Positions 24,947 to 33,068 of a DNA stretch of 64,000 nt are shown here, piece by piece. Under the pieces are notes generated by a model, which was not told the DNA's origin, ran no database searches, and saw only the letters and a list, made by a program, of their open reading frames with translations. Position 1 is the first letter of the stretch. Each line of letters opens with the position of its first letter. A program made the position numbers and the translations under genes. The stretch is from Alectryocaccobium sp964389285 (GTDB lineage Bacteria > Bacillota > Clostridia > Lachnospirales > Lachnospiraceae), in contig CAYMCZ010000002.1 in the NCBI GenBank assembly GCA_964389285.1, forward strand, positions 124,001 through 188,000, given 5' to 3'.

Positions 24947-26760
24947 CTGACAACCTCCTCAAAATACCCCTTCTTCTTCAGAGCATCGATATAGGCTTCT
25001 ATAGCGCATTCGCACTGCGCCTCATCGGGGGCTTCCACCAGTATACTGATTTCCGGCACGACGCCCCAGGGACGAACCAGAATGCGGGCATGTTCACCAA
25101 GCTCTTTGTCAATCTGATCCCTCGCGGCCACGATGTCCGGATCTTCGACAACAGCTATCGGCATGTCCTTTACCCTTACCTTCCTTATAAGTGGTACGCA
25201 ATGCCAGTGCGTTTGCGCCACATGCATGAAGCAAAAGAACTCCACCGTTTTTTCCTGTTCCGGATTTTTCACCGCTGAAGGACTGTACCGCTCGCGCAAA
25301 AAGGAAACAGGGTTTTCTATCCCCAGCTGAAAGAGGACACAGGCTGCGATATAAGCCGTCCTGTCACAGCCGTCCGCACAGAAGATCGCCACTCGCTTTC
25401 CATCACGCAGAGGCTGGAGCACATCATTTGTCAGACGCTCCAGCATATCCCGCGGAATCGCAGGATACTCCGCTGCCGGATAATCGGATACGGTATGACG
25501 TCCGTCCGGCAGGTAATGAAACATGTCTTTCAGCCGTATGGCTTCGCGGTAATAAACAATCTCGCCGTTATAGCCCCTCTCCCAGAAGGAAGCCGGCATA
25601 CCTTCCAAAGGCACGAGGACATCCGGTTTCATATCCGGTACAGACCACGGCTCGTCCATCCCTCCGAGAATCAGACCGGGATAGATCTCCTGTGCTTTAT
25701 TCACGGCAACAGAAGAGGCGGGCTGTTCTTTGACGTTGTATCCCGCGCTCTTTGTGATTTCCGGGCGAGTGCGGAAATACGGCTCCGAAAAATCTTCCTC
25801 ATATATTTGCCGAAGCCTGTCAATAATTTCCCTGAAATCATGGGGTCTTTCGGCGACGTCCTTCTTCATGCACCGTACAAGGAGTTCTTTCAGACACAGA
25901 GACATTCTGACCCGCGTATGCTTCATATATTCGCTGCACCGCAGGCCCGCCACCACGCCGGTTTCCCACGGACGGGAACCGATGTATATTTCCATCATAC
26001 TGACAGCCCAGGAGTAAATATCCGTTCGCCTTGTGAGGGGACGACTGTCCATCTGTTCGGGAGAACCGTAGGCAAGCGTATAGCCTCCTGCGGGGGAAAG
26101 GATAGTCAAATCGCCATCAGCCTCCGCTGCATCATGATTCTTTCCAATAGCGGTCGCAAGGATCGCATAAGCTTTGGAAAGCCCGAAATCGGAAATCCTG
26201 ACCTCATAGTTACTTGTCAGAAGCAAATTGTCGGGCTTCACGTCCTGATGGATCAGGCCCGCAGGGTTTCCGTTCCTGTCCTTATGTTCATGGGCATAGT
26301 CAAGCCCCTCTGCCGACTGGATCGCAATGTCCAAAAGACGCTTCTCCTGTTCTTTGGAAGTCCCTTCATACAGCGTTCCGTCTGTCATGATGTTTCTCAG
26401 ACTGGAATCCATCCATTCGGAAAAAACAGAAGGTATACCGTAAATCTCATCGACAAAATAGCAGGCCACGATATTCGGGTGCAGCCCGAGACTGATCCAC
26501 GCTTCACATTCGCGGATAAAATCCATCCTCTGTTTCGGGGTTGTAAAATATTTCGGTTTTGGGCGCTTCATGGCCATGTCAGCATCATACAAGGTATGAT
26601 GTATGTGCCACACGCTTCCCATACCGCCCTGAATGGCATCTGTTTCGACCCGATAATGTCGCCGCAGATAATCGCCTTTGCGTATCGGCTTTCCCGCCGA
26701 CAGGTCCATTTGCTTCTCATATTCCGCATCCGCCATCGTGCGGGATTTATCGCTTATCAT
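24943..26760 (-). CDS. Ser/Thr protein kinase fused to Cys-based phosphatase-like domain
   Basis: A 605-residue cytosolic protein. The kinase domain (about 35-320) has the glycine loop GGMGSVW (45-51), Lys65 (AMK), Glu85, HQDVKPDN (catalytic Asp173, Asn178), DFG (191-193) and SPE (233-235), so it should be active. A second domain (about 360-500) contains IFCADGCDRTAYIAA: Cys461 and Arg467 in the CX5R signature of tyrosine and dual-specificity phosphatases. The last 90 residues are unassigned. No membrane segment, unlike PknB-type sensors. GGAGGGTTGTCAG precedes the ATG. The downstream gene is coupled by an ATGA overlap. An FHA protein is encoded in the same island. Confidence 0.88.
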   Translation of the reverse strand: MISDKSRTMADAEYEKQMDLSAGKPIRKGDYLRRHYRVETDAIQGGMGSVWHIHHTLYDADMAMKRPKPKYFTTPKQRMDFIRECEAWISLGLHPNIVACYFVDEIYGIPSVFSEWMDSSLRNIMTDGTLYEGTSKEQEKRLLDIAIQSAEGLDYAHEHKDRNGNPAGLIHQDVKPDNLLLTSNYEVRISDFGLSKAYAILATAIGKNHDAAEADGDLTILSPAGGYTLAYGSPEQMDSRPLTRRTDIYSWAVSMMEIYIGSRPWETGVVAGLRCSEYMKHTRVRMSLCLKELLVRCMKKDVAERPHDFREIIDRLRQIYEEDFSEPYFRTRPEITKSAGYNVKEQPASSVAVNKAQEIYPGLILGGMDEPWSVPDMKPDVLVPLEGMPASFWERGYNGEIVYYREAIRLKDMFHYLPDGRHTVSDYPAAEYPAIPRDMLERLTNDVLQPLRDGKRVAIFCADGCDRTAYIAACVLFQLGIENPVSFLRERYSPSAVKNPEQEKTVEFFCFMHVAQTHWHCVPLIRKVRVKDMPIAVVEDPDIVAARDQIDKELGEHARILVRPWGVVPEISILVEAPDEAQCECAIEAYIDALKKKGYFEEVVR

Positions 26761-26799
26761 CTGACAACCCTCCCATACATCTTTTATGTCACACTTTGT

Positions 26800-28008
26800 C
26801 TAACGCGCTTCCTCCCTTGTACTTATTGCCATGCAGCGACCGGAAGACAGTTCAAACGTATAAGACGCCGCCTTCGTGACAACCGTAAATGTTTTATCGC
26901 CGGATGAAAAAGATGCCGAGACAAATATCTCTTTTCTGTACGCGAAGGGATATATTTCCGGAAGAAAGAGGGTGTAGCATGGTGTTTTCTCACCGGCGAA
27001 AAACAGTGATACCACCGGAATCTGCGGCACTGTGCACGGATCATACTGTTCACCGAAGGCATCCTCATACATCGCCATAAAACGTTCATCGTGACCCGGA
27101 TCGTAATCTTTATCATAATCACACATGATCCTTCCCCCGACCGCTGCAGGCGGCATTTCTCCTTGCTGTACTCCGGTTTCCGCGTTGCCGCTGCGCAGCG
27201 CCGTAAGCTCTGCATCTGTCAGATTCCGGCGTATTCCCTTTATATAAAGCATCCCGGTATTGCCAGCAGACAGGATACTCTCGCCGTCATTATGTGCCTG
27301 CGGCATTTTCATATCCGAATTGCAGATCCGGTATCCGGGGCGGATCATTTTACTGTGTACGCGGAACAACTGAGACCCTTTCGACCCGAGCAGAAGAAGC
27401 AGATTATCATCTCCGGAAGCCGCAGCGACAGAGGCGTTCTTCTGTGATTCTGTGACCGAAAGAATATTGCCGTTTGCCGTATCCCAGATGACACGGTAAT
27501 CATAGTCTTCATAAAATTCCGAACCGTCAACATCCTGATCCACCGGCACCGATGTCTTGCAAATGCCTGAAAGGGTTCCGTCTTCTCCCTCCATAAATAC
27601 GTGGACGAACTCAACGCTGCCTTTCATCGAATCATGCCCGCAGCGCAAAGAAAGCGGCTCAGCATTATCATCAGGGGAATACAAGCGGATATAACTGCCG
27701 GCATCGTATCTGCTCAGAACCTGTTCTGAATAACCTGATGTATCATTGTTCTGCTTGTCCGAAGCAGGAGCACCGCTTACGGCGATTTGTCCCTGTTTCG
27801 TCACAAATATTGTCTCCGGCTCCTGACTGATTCTGATCCGCTTCGTGACTTCGCCGGAAGCAAGCTCATAAAGAAGAATCTCCTGCGAAGCGCCAAGGGC
27901 AAGCAGCTTCCCGTCTTCACAAAAAGACACACAACTAATGCCGGGCTCCCTGAAAAGGTACAGGGATTCAAAAACGCACGAATTATCCTCTGCCGCGTTT
28001 TTCTGCAT
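26800..28008 (-). CDS. Beta-propeller-like (WD40-type) protein
   Basis: A 402-residue soluble protein with repeated short beta-strand units such as GISCVSFCEDGKLLALGASQ followed by EILLYELASGEV, typical of WD40/YVTN propeller blades. Blades in the second half are hard to delimit by eye. The start at 28008 (MQKNAAEDNS) follows GGAGGTGACGAG; a longer frame to 28065 has no such site. It lies between rtcB and the kinase gene and is probably an adaptor or scaffold. Confidence 0.65.
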   Translation of the reverse strand: MQKNAAEDNSCVFESLYLFREPGISCVSFCEDGKLLALGASQEILLYELASGEVTKRIRISQEPETIFVTKQGQIAVSGAPASDKQNNDTSGYSEQVLSRYDAGSYIRLYSPDDNAEPLSLRCGHDSMKGSVEFVHVFMEGEDGTLSGICKTSVPVDQDVDGSEFYEDYDYRVIWDTANGNILSVTESQKNASVAAASGDDNLLLLLGSKGSQLFRVHSKMIRPGYRICNSDMKMPQAHNDGESILSAGNTGMLYIKGIRRNLTDAELTALRSGNAETGVQQGEMPPAAVGGRIMCDYDKDYDPGHDERFMAMYEDAFGEQYDPCTVPQIPVVSLFFAGEKTPCYTLFLPEIYPFAYRKEIFVSASFSSGDKTFTVVTKAASYTFELSSGRCMAISTREEAR

Positions 28009-28116
28009 CTCGTCACCTCCGCAAATTTTTCCACTTATCAAACCGCAAGCGGAACACCGCGTCATTAATTCGGGAAGCTCCCTTTATATCCGGGTTTCCC
28101 GTATCTCTGACCCCTG

Positions 28117-29325
28117 TCAGTCCGAAGCCTTGAAGTTATAAATCGGTTTCATGATTTCGATGATATCCACCGTTTCGCCGATCAGATCGATGATATCTTC
28201 CGAAGATTTGTACGCCATAGGCGCTTCATCTAAAGTGGAAGCGCTGACGGATGTGGTATACACGTCCTTCATGCTTTCCCTGTATTCATCCAGATTCAAG
28301 CTCTCCCTGGCTGCATGACGGGACATGAGCCTGCCGGCCCCATGTGGAGCAGAGTAGTTCCACTCCGGATTGCCCTTACCGACAGCCAGGACGCTGCCGT
28401 CACGCATATTGATGGGGATCAGCACCTTTTCTCCCGCGTGAGCGGCAATCGCGCCTTTACGCAGAATCATCTCATCGGTATCGATATAGTTATGAATCGT
28501 ATGGAAAGCTTCGCCGCCGGTCATGCCCGTGCGGGATAGCAGAATTTCTGCCATCTTTTCTCTGTTTCTCCTTGCAAAACTCTGGCAGATCTCCACATCG
28601 TGCAAGTAATCCTCAAGCCATGTCCCATACAGGAAACAGAGGTCCGGCGGCATGGTTGGCTCCTTCTTCCCACAGGTCTTCTGCATCTCTGCCAATGCCT
28701 TCTGTATATCCTTACTGCGTCCGGCTTCCTTGTATTTCCGAATCAGTGCTTCTTTGGCATTGGCGTTTTCCTCTTTACCTGTTGCCAGCTCAACCGCCAA
28801 TCTCTGATAGCTTAATGCTACCTGTTTTCCGAGATTCCGGCTTCCGGAATGGATTACCAGATACCTGGTACCGTCCGCAGCTTCATTGATCTCAATAAAA
28901 TGGTTTCCGCCGCCGAGTGTTCCGAGGCTTTTTTCCAAACGATCCGTATCTTTCAGCTCGCCATGGCAGCGGAGCGCGGTGAGATCAAAGTGCTCCTGAC
29001 AATCTTCCCAGACATTGTAGCCGGAAGGAATATAATGCGCGGCTTCATCGACCTTTTGAAAGTCAATGTCATCCTTGCCCAGATTGACAGTATACATCCC
29101 ACAGCCAATATCCACGCCGACCACATTGGGGACGGCTTTATCAATAACCGTCATGGTCGTCCCTATGGTACAGCCCTCACCCGCATGCACGTCCGGCATG
29201 ATGCGGATACGGCTTCCGGCTGTGAATTCGCAGTCGCACATTCTGCGAATCTGCTCAATCGCTTCCGGTTCGACAATCTTTGCATAGCAGATGGCGGTAT
29301 TTACTTTTCCTTTGATCTCAAACAT
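28117..29325 (-). CDS. rtcB: RtcB family RNA ligase
   Basis: A 402-residue GTP-dependent RNA ligase that joins 2',3'-cyclic phosphate (3'-phosphate) ends to 5'-OH ends, as in tRNA splicing and repair. All signature motifs are intact: DVHAGEG (45-51), VDIGCG (71-76, Mn ligands), GGGNHF (138-143), HSGSRNLG (159-166), HTIHNYID (275-282), and HGAGR (328-332), whose His328 is the candidate guanylylated residue. No archease or RtcA gene is seen. It stands 16 bases after the DUF6273 gene, in the same island as the permuted tRNA, which needs exactly such a joining step. Likely an RtcB2-like accessory paralogue. Confidence 0.95.
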   Translation of the reverse strand: MFEIKGKVNTAICYAKIVEPEAIEQIRRMCDCEFTAGSRIRIMPDVHAGEGCTIGTTMTVIDKAVPNVVGVDIGCGMYTVNLGKDDIDFQKVDEAAHYIPSGYNVWEDCQEHFDLTALRCHGELKDTDRLEKSLGTLGGGNHFIEINEAADGTRYLVIHSGSRNLGKQVALSYQRLAVELATGKEENANAKEALIRKYKEAGRSKDIQKALAEMQKTCGKKEPTMPPDLCFLYGTWLEDYLHDVEICQSFARRNREKMAEILLSRTGMTGGEAFHTIHNYIDTDEMILRKGAIAAHAGEKVLIPINMRDGSVLAVGKGNPEWNYSAPHGAGRLMSRHAARESLNLDEYRESMKDVYTTSVSASTLDEAPMAYKSSEDIIDLIGETVDIIEIMKPIYNFKASD

Positions 29326-29341
29326 AGCTTGCCTCTCTAAA

Positions 29342-30874
29342 TTAAGATTCCGGATTTATCCACAAAGCGGGGCGCACATCGAAGGGTGCGTCTACATTGA
29401 AGCCGTGCGTGAATACGCTGCCGGCAAAGCTGACGATTGCCGTAACGTTACCGCTAACGCCGGGCGACCTCAGCCACCACCAGCAATTTCCGTTGCCGGT
29501 TTCAGAAGCGTCTTGTGCATTGCTGTATTCCGTCCCCTGACATCCACGAGTGCTGTTGCTGCTGAAATACTTGTTCGCTTCCGTAATACTAAGCAGAAAC
29601 ACACGATCCGTCGTGCTGTTGCCGGGGCTTGTGCCGTAATCCGGATTCTCGTCAGCGTTGACTGTCACCACCGGGATCCTGTCGCGCTCTTTTGCAGAAA
29701 ACGCAGTATTCAAAAAAGCGCCGTTCAGCCACTTACGCAGGGAGCAGGTTTCCCATGTGACACTTGTATCTGATGTGTTGTACGCTTGGCGGTCAAGCCC
29801 GAATTTGCTGACTACCAGGATACGTCCCGATTCCTTTGCCAGCACTTGCCACTCGATTGGAGCTATCCTTCCTTGCGCATCCTGCGGATAGGTCCCAAAT
29901 TCAATGATGTTTCCGATGTCCGTTTTTTCAAAATCAAAAGTCGCCGCGGAATCAGGACCTTTCGTCAACATATTGAATACTTCATCCGCTTTATTTTCAA
30001 TCCACTCGCGCGCTTCTTCATAATCCTGAGGAACATTGTGTCCCACAGGATTATGATCGACAGCAAAATCCGCCTTGATGTCCGCGAACATCGAGACGAC
30101 CTTTCCCGGAGCAATCTCGTCGATGTTGAAGACACTTCTCCCCATCGCGACAGGGAGAATGCCCAGCGCCGTCTCCATACGCACCAAAGCGAATGATAAC
30201 TTCATCTCTCCAAGCTTCACCTCAACGTCTTTAACGCTTTTGACAGTACCGATCAGGAATGCGCTGATCTCATCTTTATTTCCCTGCATTCTCAAAATCT
30301 CGATTGCCGCAGATCCGGGCGCCGCAAATTCGTCGGACAGCTGTCTTCCGCCAAAAATTTCCTTCGTATGCAATGCTTCATTCATTGCGGCCATACTGTC
30401 GTAAACACTCAGACGAAACGGAAACGCGCTTGCTTTTACCTTCTGTTTTGTCCCTTCGATTTTGCCCGTAATGGCGTGGCGATTGACGGTCTCAATCTGA
30501 AAACGCTGATGTCCCTCAAGCTCGACATCATAGTATTCATTCGCACCGGAAGATCCCGGCAGCATGTTCAAAAATCTCATCTCGACCTCCGCTTCACCCT
30601 CGAGCGTGAGATCCATATCCAATATTTCTTTATGTGTCTCCTTTTTGAACAGACCGCTGCGTTTCGTCACCTCCCGCAAAGTCACTACGAATTTTCCGAT
30701 GATTTCTCCCGAATAGACATCCCTCATAAAATGCGTATAGTGAAAATACGTATTTCCGTCAGCACTCTTGCTCTGAACTTTCGCGTCCCACTTTTCCATA
30801 TCCTGCTGTGCTATAAAGCTGAGGATCCCCGTGTCGTACTGGTTTCGTTGGATTGACTGTAATCGTAATGGCAT
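29342..30874 (-). CDS. DUF6273 domain protein
   Basis: A 510-residue protein. The C-terminal 190 residues are a full DUF6273 domain: IEWQVLAKESGRILVVSKFGL, TWETCSLRKWLNG, FLLSITEANKYF, WWWLRSPG and the terminal VRPALWI. The N-terminal 300 residues are soluble and unrecognised. DUF6273 belongs to the formylglycine-enzyme/C-type-lectin-like fold group, usually in surface proteins; here there is no signal peptide. It shares the transcript with rtcB (16-base gap). AGAGGAAATAAT precedes the ATG. Confidence 0.8.
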   Translation of the reverse strand: MPLRLQSIQRNQYDTGILSFIAQQDMEKWDAKVQSKSADGNTYFHYTHFMRDVYSGEIIGKFVVTLREVTKRSGLFKKETHKEILDMDLTLEGEAEVEMRFLNMLPGSSGANEYYDVELEGHQRFQIETVNRHAITGKIEGTKQKVKASAFPFRLSVYDSMAAMNEALHTKEIFGGRQLSDEFAAPGSAAIEILRMQGNKDEISAFLIGTVKSVKDVEVKLGEMKLSFALVRMETALGILPVAMGRSVFNIDEIAPGKVVSMFADIKADFAVDHNPVGHNVPQDYEEAREWIENKADEVFNMLTKGPDSAATFDFEKTDIGNIIEFGTYPQDAQGRIAPIEWQVLAKESGRILVVSKFGLDRQAYNTSDTSVTWETCSLRKWLNGAFLNTAFSAKERDRIPVVTVNADENPDYGTSPGNSTTDRVFLLSITEANKYFSSNSTRGCQGTEYSNAQDASETGNGNCWWWLRSPGVSGNVTAIVSFAGSVFTHGFNVDAPFDVRPALWINPES

Positions 30875-31024
30875 ATTATTTCCTCTTTCTTATCCTTTCT
30901 CAAATGTAATTGAAATCCGGCTGATCCGCTCATAGCCAATCGGGATCTTTCGTTCTCATCTCCTGCGAACACGCTCTGACTTCGCGGGACAGAAAGCAAA
31001 AGCGATAAAGTTACAATGTTTTTA

Positions 31025-31327
31025 TTATACAAGCGGGCATCTCTCCAACGCTTCTATGATACAGATTTCTTCCCTATCGTCCGGGTGAAACCTCAGGTCT
31101 GCATACAAGATCTCCATGACAATTTTCATTTCGTCTTCAAGCAGCATTCTTTTTTGCAGACTCTTTACGATTTCCTTGTCCAGCCGATGACTGAAAAGGG
31201 TTTGTTTATGAATTAGCCGTCGGGTCTCCTCCGCCCATCCATTCTTAAAAAAGTTGATCAGGTGAAAAAGCTGTTCATCTGTAAGCAAGCACAGATCATA
31301 TACCTTTGGCTTTGAAAACATCCCCAT
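31025..31327 (-). CDS. Small helical island protein (100 aa)
   Basis: A 100-residue protein starting MGMFSKPKVYDLCLLTDEQ; mostly helical and charged, with no motif I recognise. The start at 31327 has AAAGGAG eight bases upstream; the longer frame to 31375 lacks a site. It lies between the FHA gene and the DUF6273 gene. The spacer 30875-31024 shows no gene or clear promoter. Confidence 0.65.
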   Translation of the reverse strand: MGMFSKPKVYDLCLLTDEQLFHLINFFKNGWAEETRRLIHKQTLFSHRLDKEIVKSLQKRMLLEDEMKIVMEILYADLRFHPDDREEICIIEALERCPLV

Positions 31328-31401
31328 GGGTTTTTCTCCTTTCTCCTTCGCCGAGTATTCCGCACCGTATGACACCGCAGGATCTTTTTTGTTGTTTCCG
31401 G

Positions 31402-31818
31402 TTATTTATCCGGGCTGACAGCCATTTTGACAGTTTTTATGCCAGCTTTCATCGCCTCCATGACCCGCCGGATTTCCGCTTCAAGTTCTGCGTCGTTTTC
31501 TGTTTCTTCCCCCGGGCCGATACGGCACTGTATCATGCAGTTTTTACCCAGGCCGATGATGTCGTTATCCTCCAATCTGCGCTCCGATATGCGCGCGTCA
31601 TTTACATAAACTCCGTTGCTGCTGTCAAGATCCGTGAGGACTGCACCGTCTTCCGAAACGCTGATCATGCAGTGATAGCGCGACACCGTAGGGTACTCCG
31701 CAAGACTGATGCCGCAGTCGGCGCTCCTTCCGATATAGACCCGCGTTCTGCCGGAAAAAACAAATTTCTCTCCGGCCAGCCCGCCGCCGATGATTTCGAG
31801 ACTGATCGTTTCTTTCAT
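31402..31818 (-). CDS. FHA domain protein
   Basis: A 138-residue phosphothreonine-binding protein: one FHA domain (about 5-100) with GRS (30-32), SRYHC (46-50) and SSNGVYVN (66-73), all the conserved binding positions. A short acidic/helical tail follows. It likely reads phosphorylation by the island kinase. The start overlaps the HTH gene's stop codon (ATGA, 31815-31818). Confidence 0.92.
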   Translation of the reverse strand: MKETISLEIIGGGLAGEKFVFSGRTRVYIGRSADCGISLAEYPTVSRYHCMISVSEDGAVLTDLDSSNGVYVNDARISERRLEDNDIIGLGKNCMIQCRIGPGEETENDAELEAEIRRVMEAMKAGIKTVKMAVSPDK

Positions 31819-32975
31819 GTCGTTTCCCTGTCTGCTCCTTCCAACAGCTTACAAAAGGGTTTTGTTTCTTTTTCTGTCAAAACATTCTTTTCCATAAGAA
31901 GTATAAGGATATCCCGTACATAATCCGCAATGCTTCCTCCGCCCCTTGATGTATAGCGTTCTTCAAATAAATGATCCTCCGGACTTGTCCTGTGCGCCTC
32001 GTAATACCGGGCGCGCTGCTCGGCGTAATACATCCGCACGGAGAATTCCTTTTCTTCTTCCATATTTGCGGCACGTTTCATCTGTGTTTCAAGGTTTTCC
32101 GTTTCATAGAGGGGATAACGGTCATGTGCGCAGAAAAGGGCAGCCTCCAACGCCTTTTCCGTACGTGTTCCCATCATCGCAAGCGGAATGTCCCTGACGC
32201 GCAGAAGCAGGGCGTCGGCTTCCTGCACTGTGCAATTCAAAGAAAGGCAAAGCACAATTATTTTTTCCCGCAAGCCTCTGACCGGAAGCGCCTTTTCCGA
32301 AAGCAGAAGATACAACATGGCGGTGACGGCGGCCGGCAGACTGTTTTCAAGGATGATGTCCGTGACGTTCCTGCCCCCAAACATGCGCCGCAGGTATTCG
32401 CCGGTACCCGGCAGCGGATAAATCTGCTCCGCGCCTGCCGTAAAATGTGCCGCGTAACGGTCACGCCATCCTTTGATATTCCTTATCCCGTAAGAGAGAT
32501 TGCGCAGATCACGGCTGACAGGATCACTGGAGATTTCCACGTACCCTGCGGGCGGCGTGTAATCATTCAGCGACAGCTTTTGAAGCAGCGTGCGATAGAG
32601 CGCTACAACCGTTTTCTTCCCGGCACTTTCCTTCAGCAGATGCACCGCTACGGCATCCAATGGGTTTTTCATAAAAAGCCCCGGATAGCCGTTATGTACC
32701 AGGAACAGGTTCAGTTTATGCTCGTCCATGCCAAGCGCCATGCCAAGCGTTTTCATTTTCTCGCGGCTTCCCGGTCTGCTTTTCCCGTGCAGCCATTTGT
32801 CAACTGCCGTATGGGAAACTTGTCCGATACGCTCCGCGAGCGCATTTGATGAAAGCCCTGCCGCCTTCATTTCGTTTTTCAAATCTTCCGGGAACGCATA
32901 ATGGGCGGATTCTTCAAGCATGTCCATGATCAGCCTGACGTCTTCGTCAAGCAGTCTGCGTACCCTGTTATTCAT
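31815..32975 (-). CDS. HTH (XRE-like) regulator with large helical domain
   Basis: A 386-residue protein. Residues about 30-95 form a helix-turn-helix (LSSNALAERIGQVSHTAVDKWLHGKSRPGSREKM), like lambda-repressor-type DNA binding domains. The remaining 290 residues are helical with no family I recognise. It is the first gene of the main island operon, coupled to the FHA gene. Its own promoter (33014-33057) carries the 19-nt element shared with the zinc-ribbon promoter, so it may regulate both. AAGGAGCTTTTTC precedes the ATG. Confidence 0.78.
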   Translation of the reverse strand: MNNRVRRLLDEDVRLIMDMLEESAHYAFPEDLKNEMKAAGLSSNALAERIGQVSHTAVDKWLHGKSRPGSREKMKTLGMALGMDEHKLNLFLVHNGYPGLFMKNPLDAVAVHLLKESAGKKTVVALYRTLLQKLSLNDYTPPAGYVEISSDPVSRDLRNLSYGIRNIKGWRDRYAAHFTAGAEQIYPLPGTGEYLRRMFGGRNVTDIILENSLPAAVTAMLYLLLSEKALPVRGLREKIIVLCLSLNCTVQEADALLLRVRDIPLAMMGTRTEKALEAALFCAHDRYPLYETENLETQMKRAANMEEEKEFSVRMYYAEQRARYYEAHRTSPEDHLFEERYTSRGGGSIADYVRDILILLMEKNVLTEKETKPFCKLLEGADRETT

Positions 32976-33013
32976 GAAAAAGCTCCTTGTGTGAAAGTCA
33001 TTTAATCGCTCCT

Positions 33014-33057
33014 ATCATAACGTGGTTTATTGAAGTGGTTTCAGAAAAAAGTTGCAG
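33014..33057 (-). promoter_or_regulatory. Island promoter 2 with shared 19-nt element
   Basis: Minus strand: CTGCAACTTTTTTCTGAAA (33057-33039), 19 bases, TATGAT (33019-33014), about 40 bases before the HTH gene start. It matches the element of the promoter at 24106-24148 at 17 of 19 positions. It should start the HTH-FHA-...-rtcB-...-kinase operon. Confidence 0.55.
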
Positions 33058-33068
33058 CGTTCACAGAC

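Noticed and set aside
25495..26907. A 470-codon open frame on the plus strand
   Set aside because: It is entirely antisense to the kinase gene, has no ribosome site or family motif, and its composition is rich in His/Arg/Pro, typical of a shadow frame.
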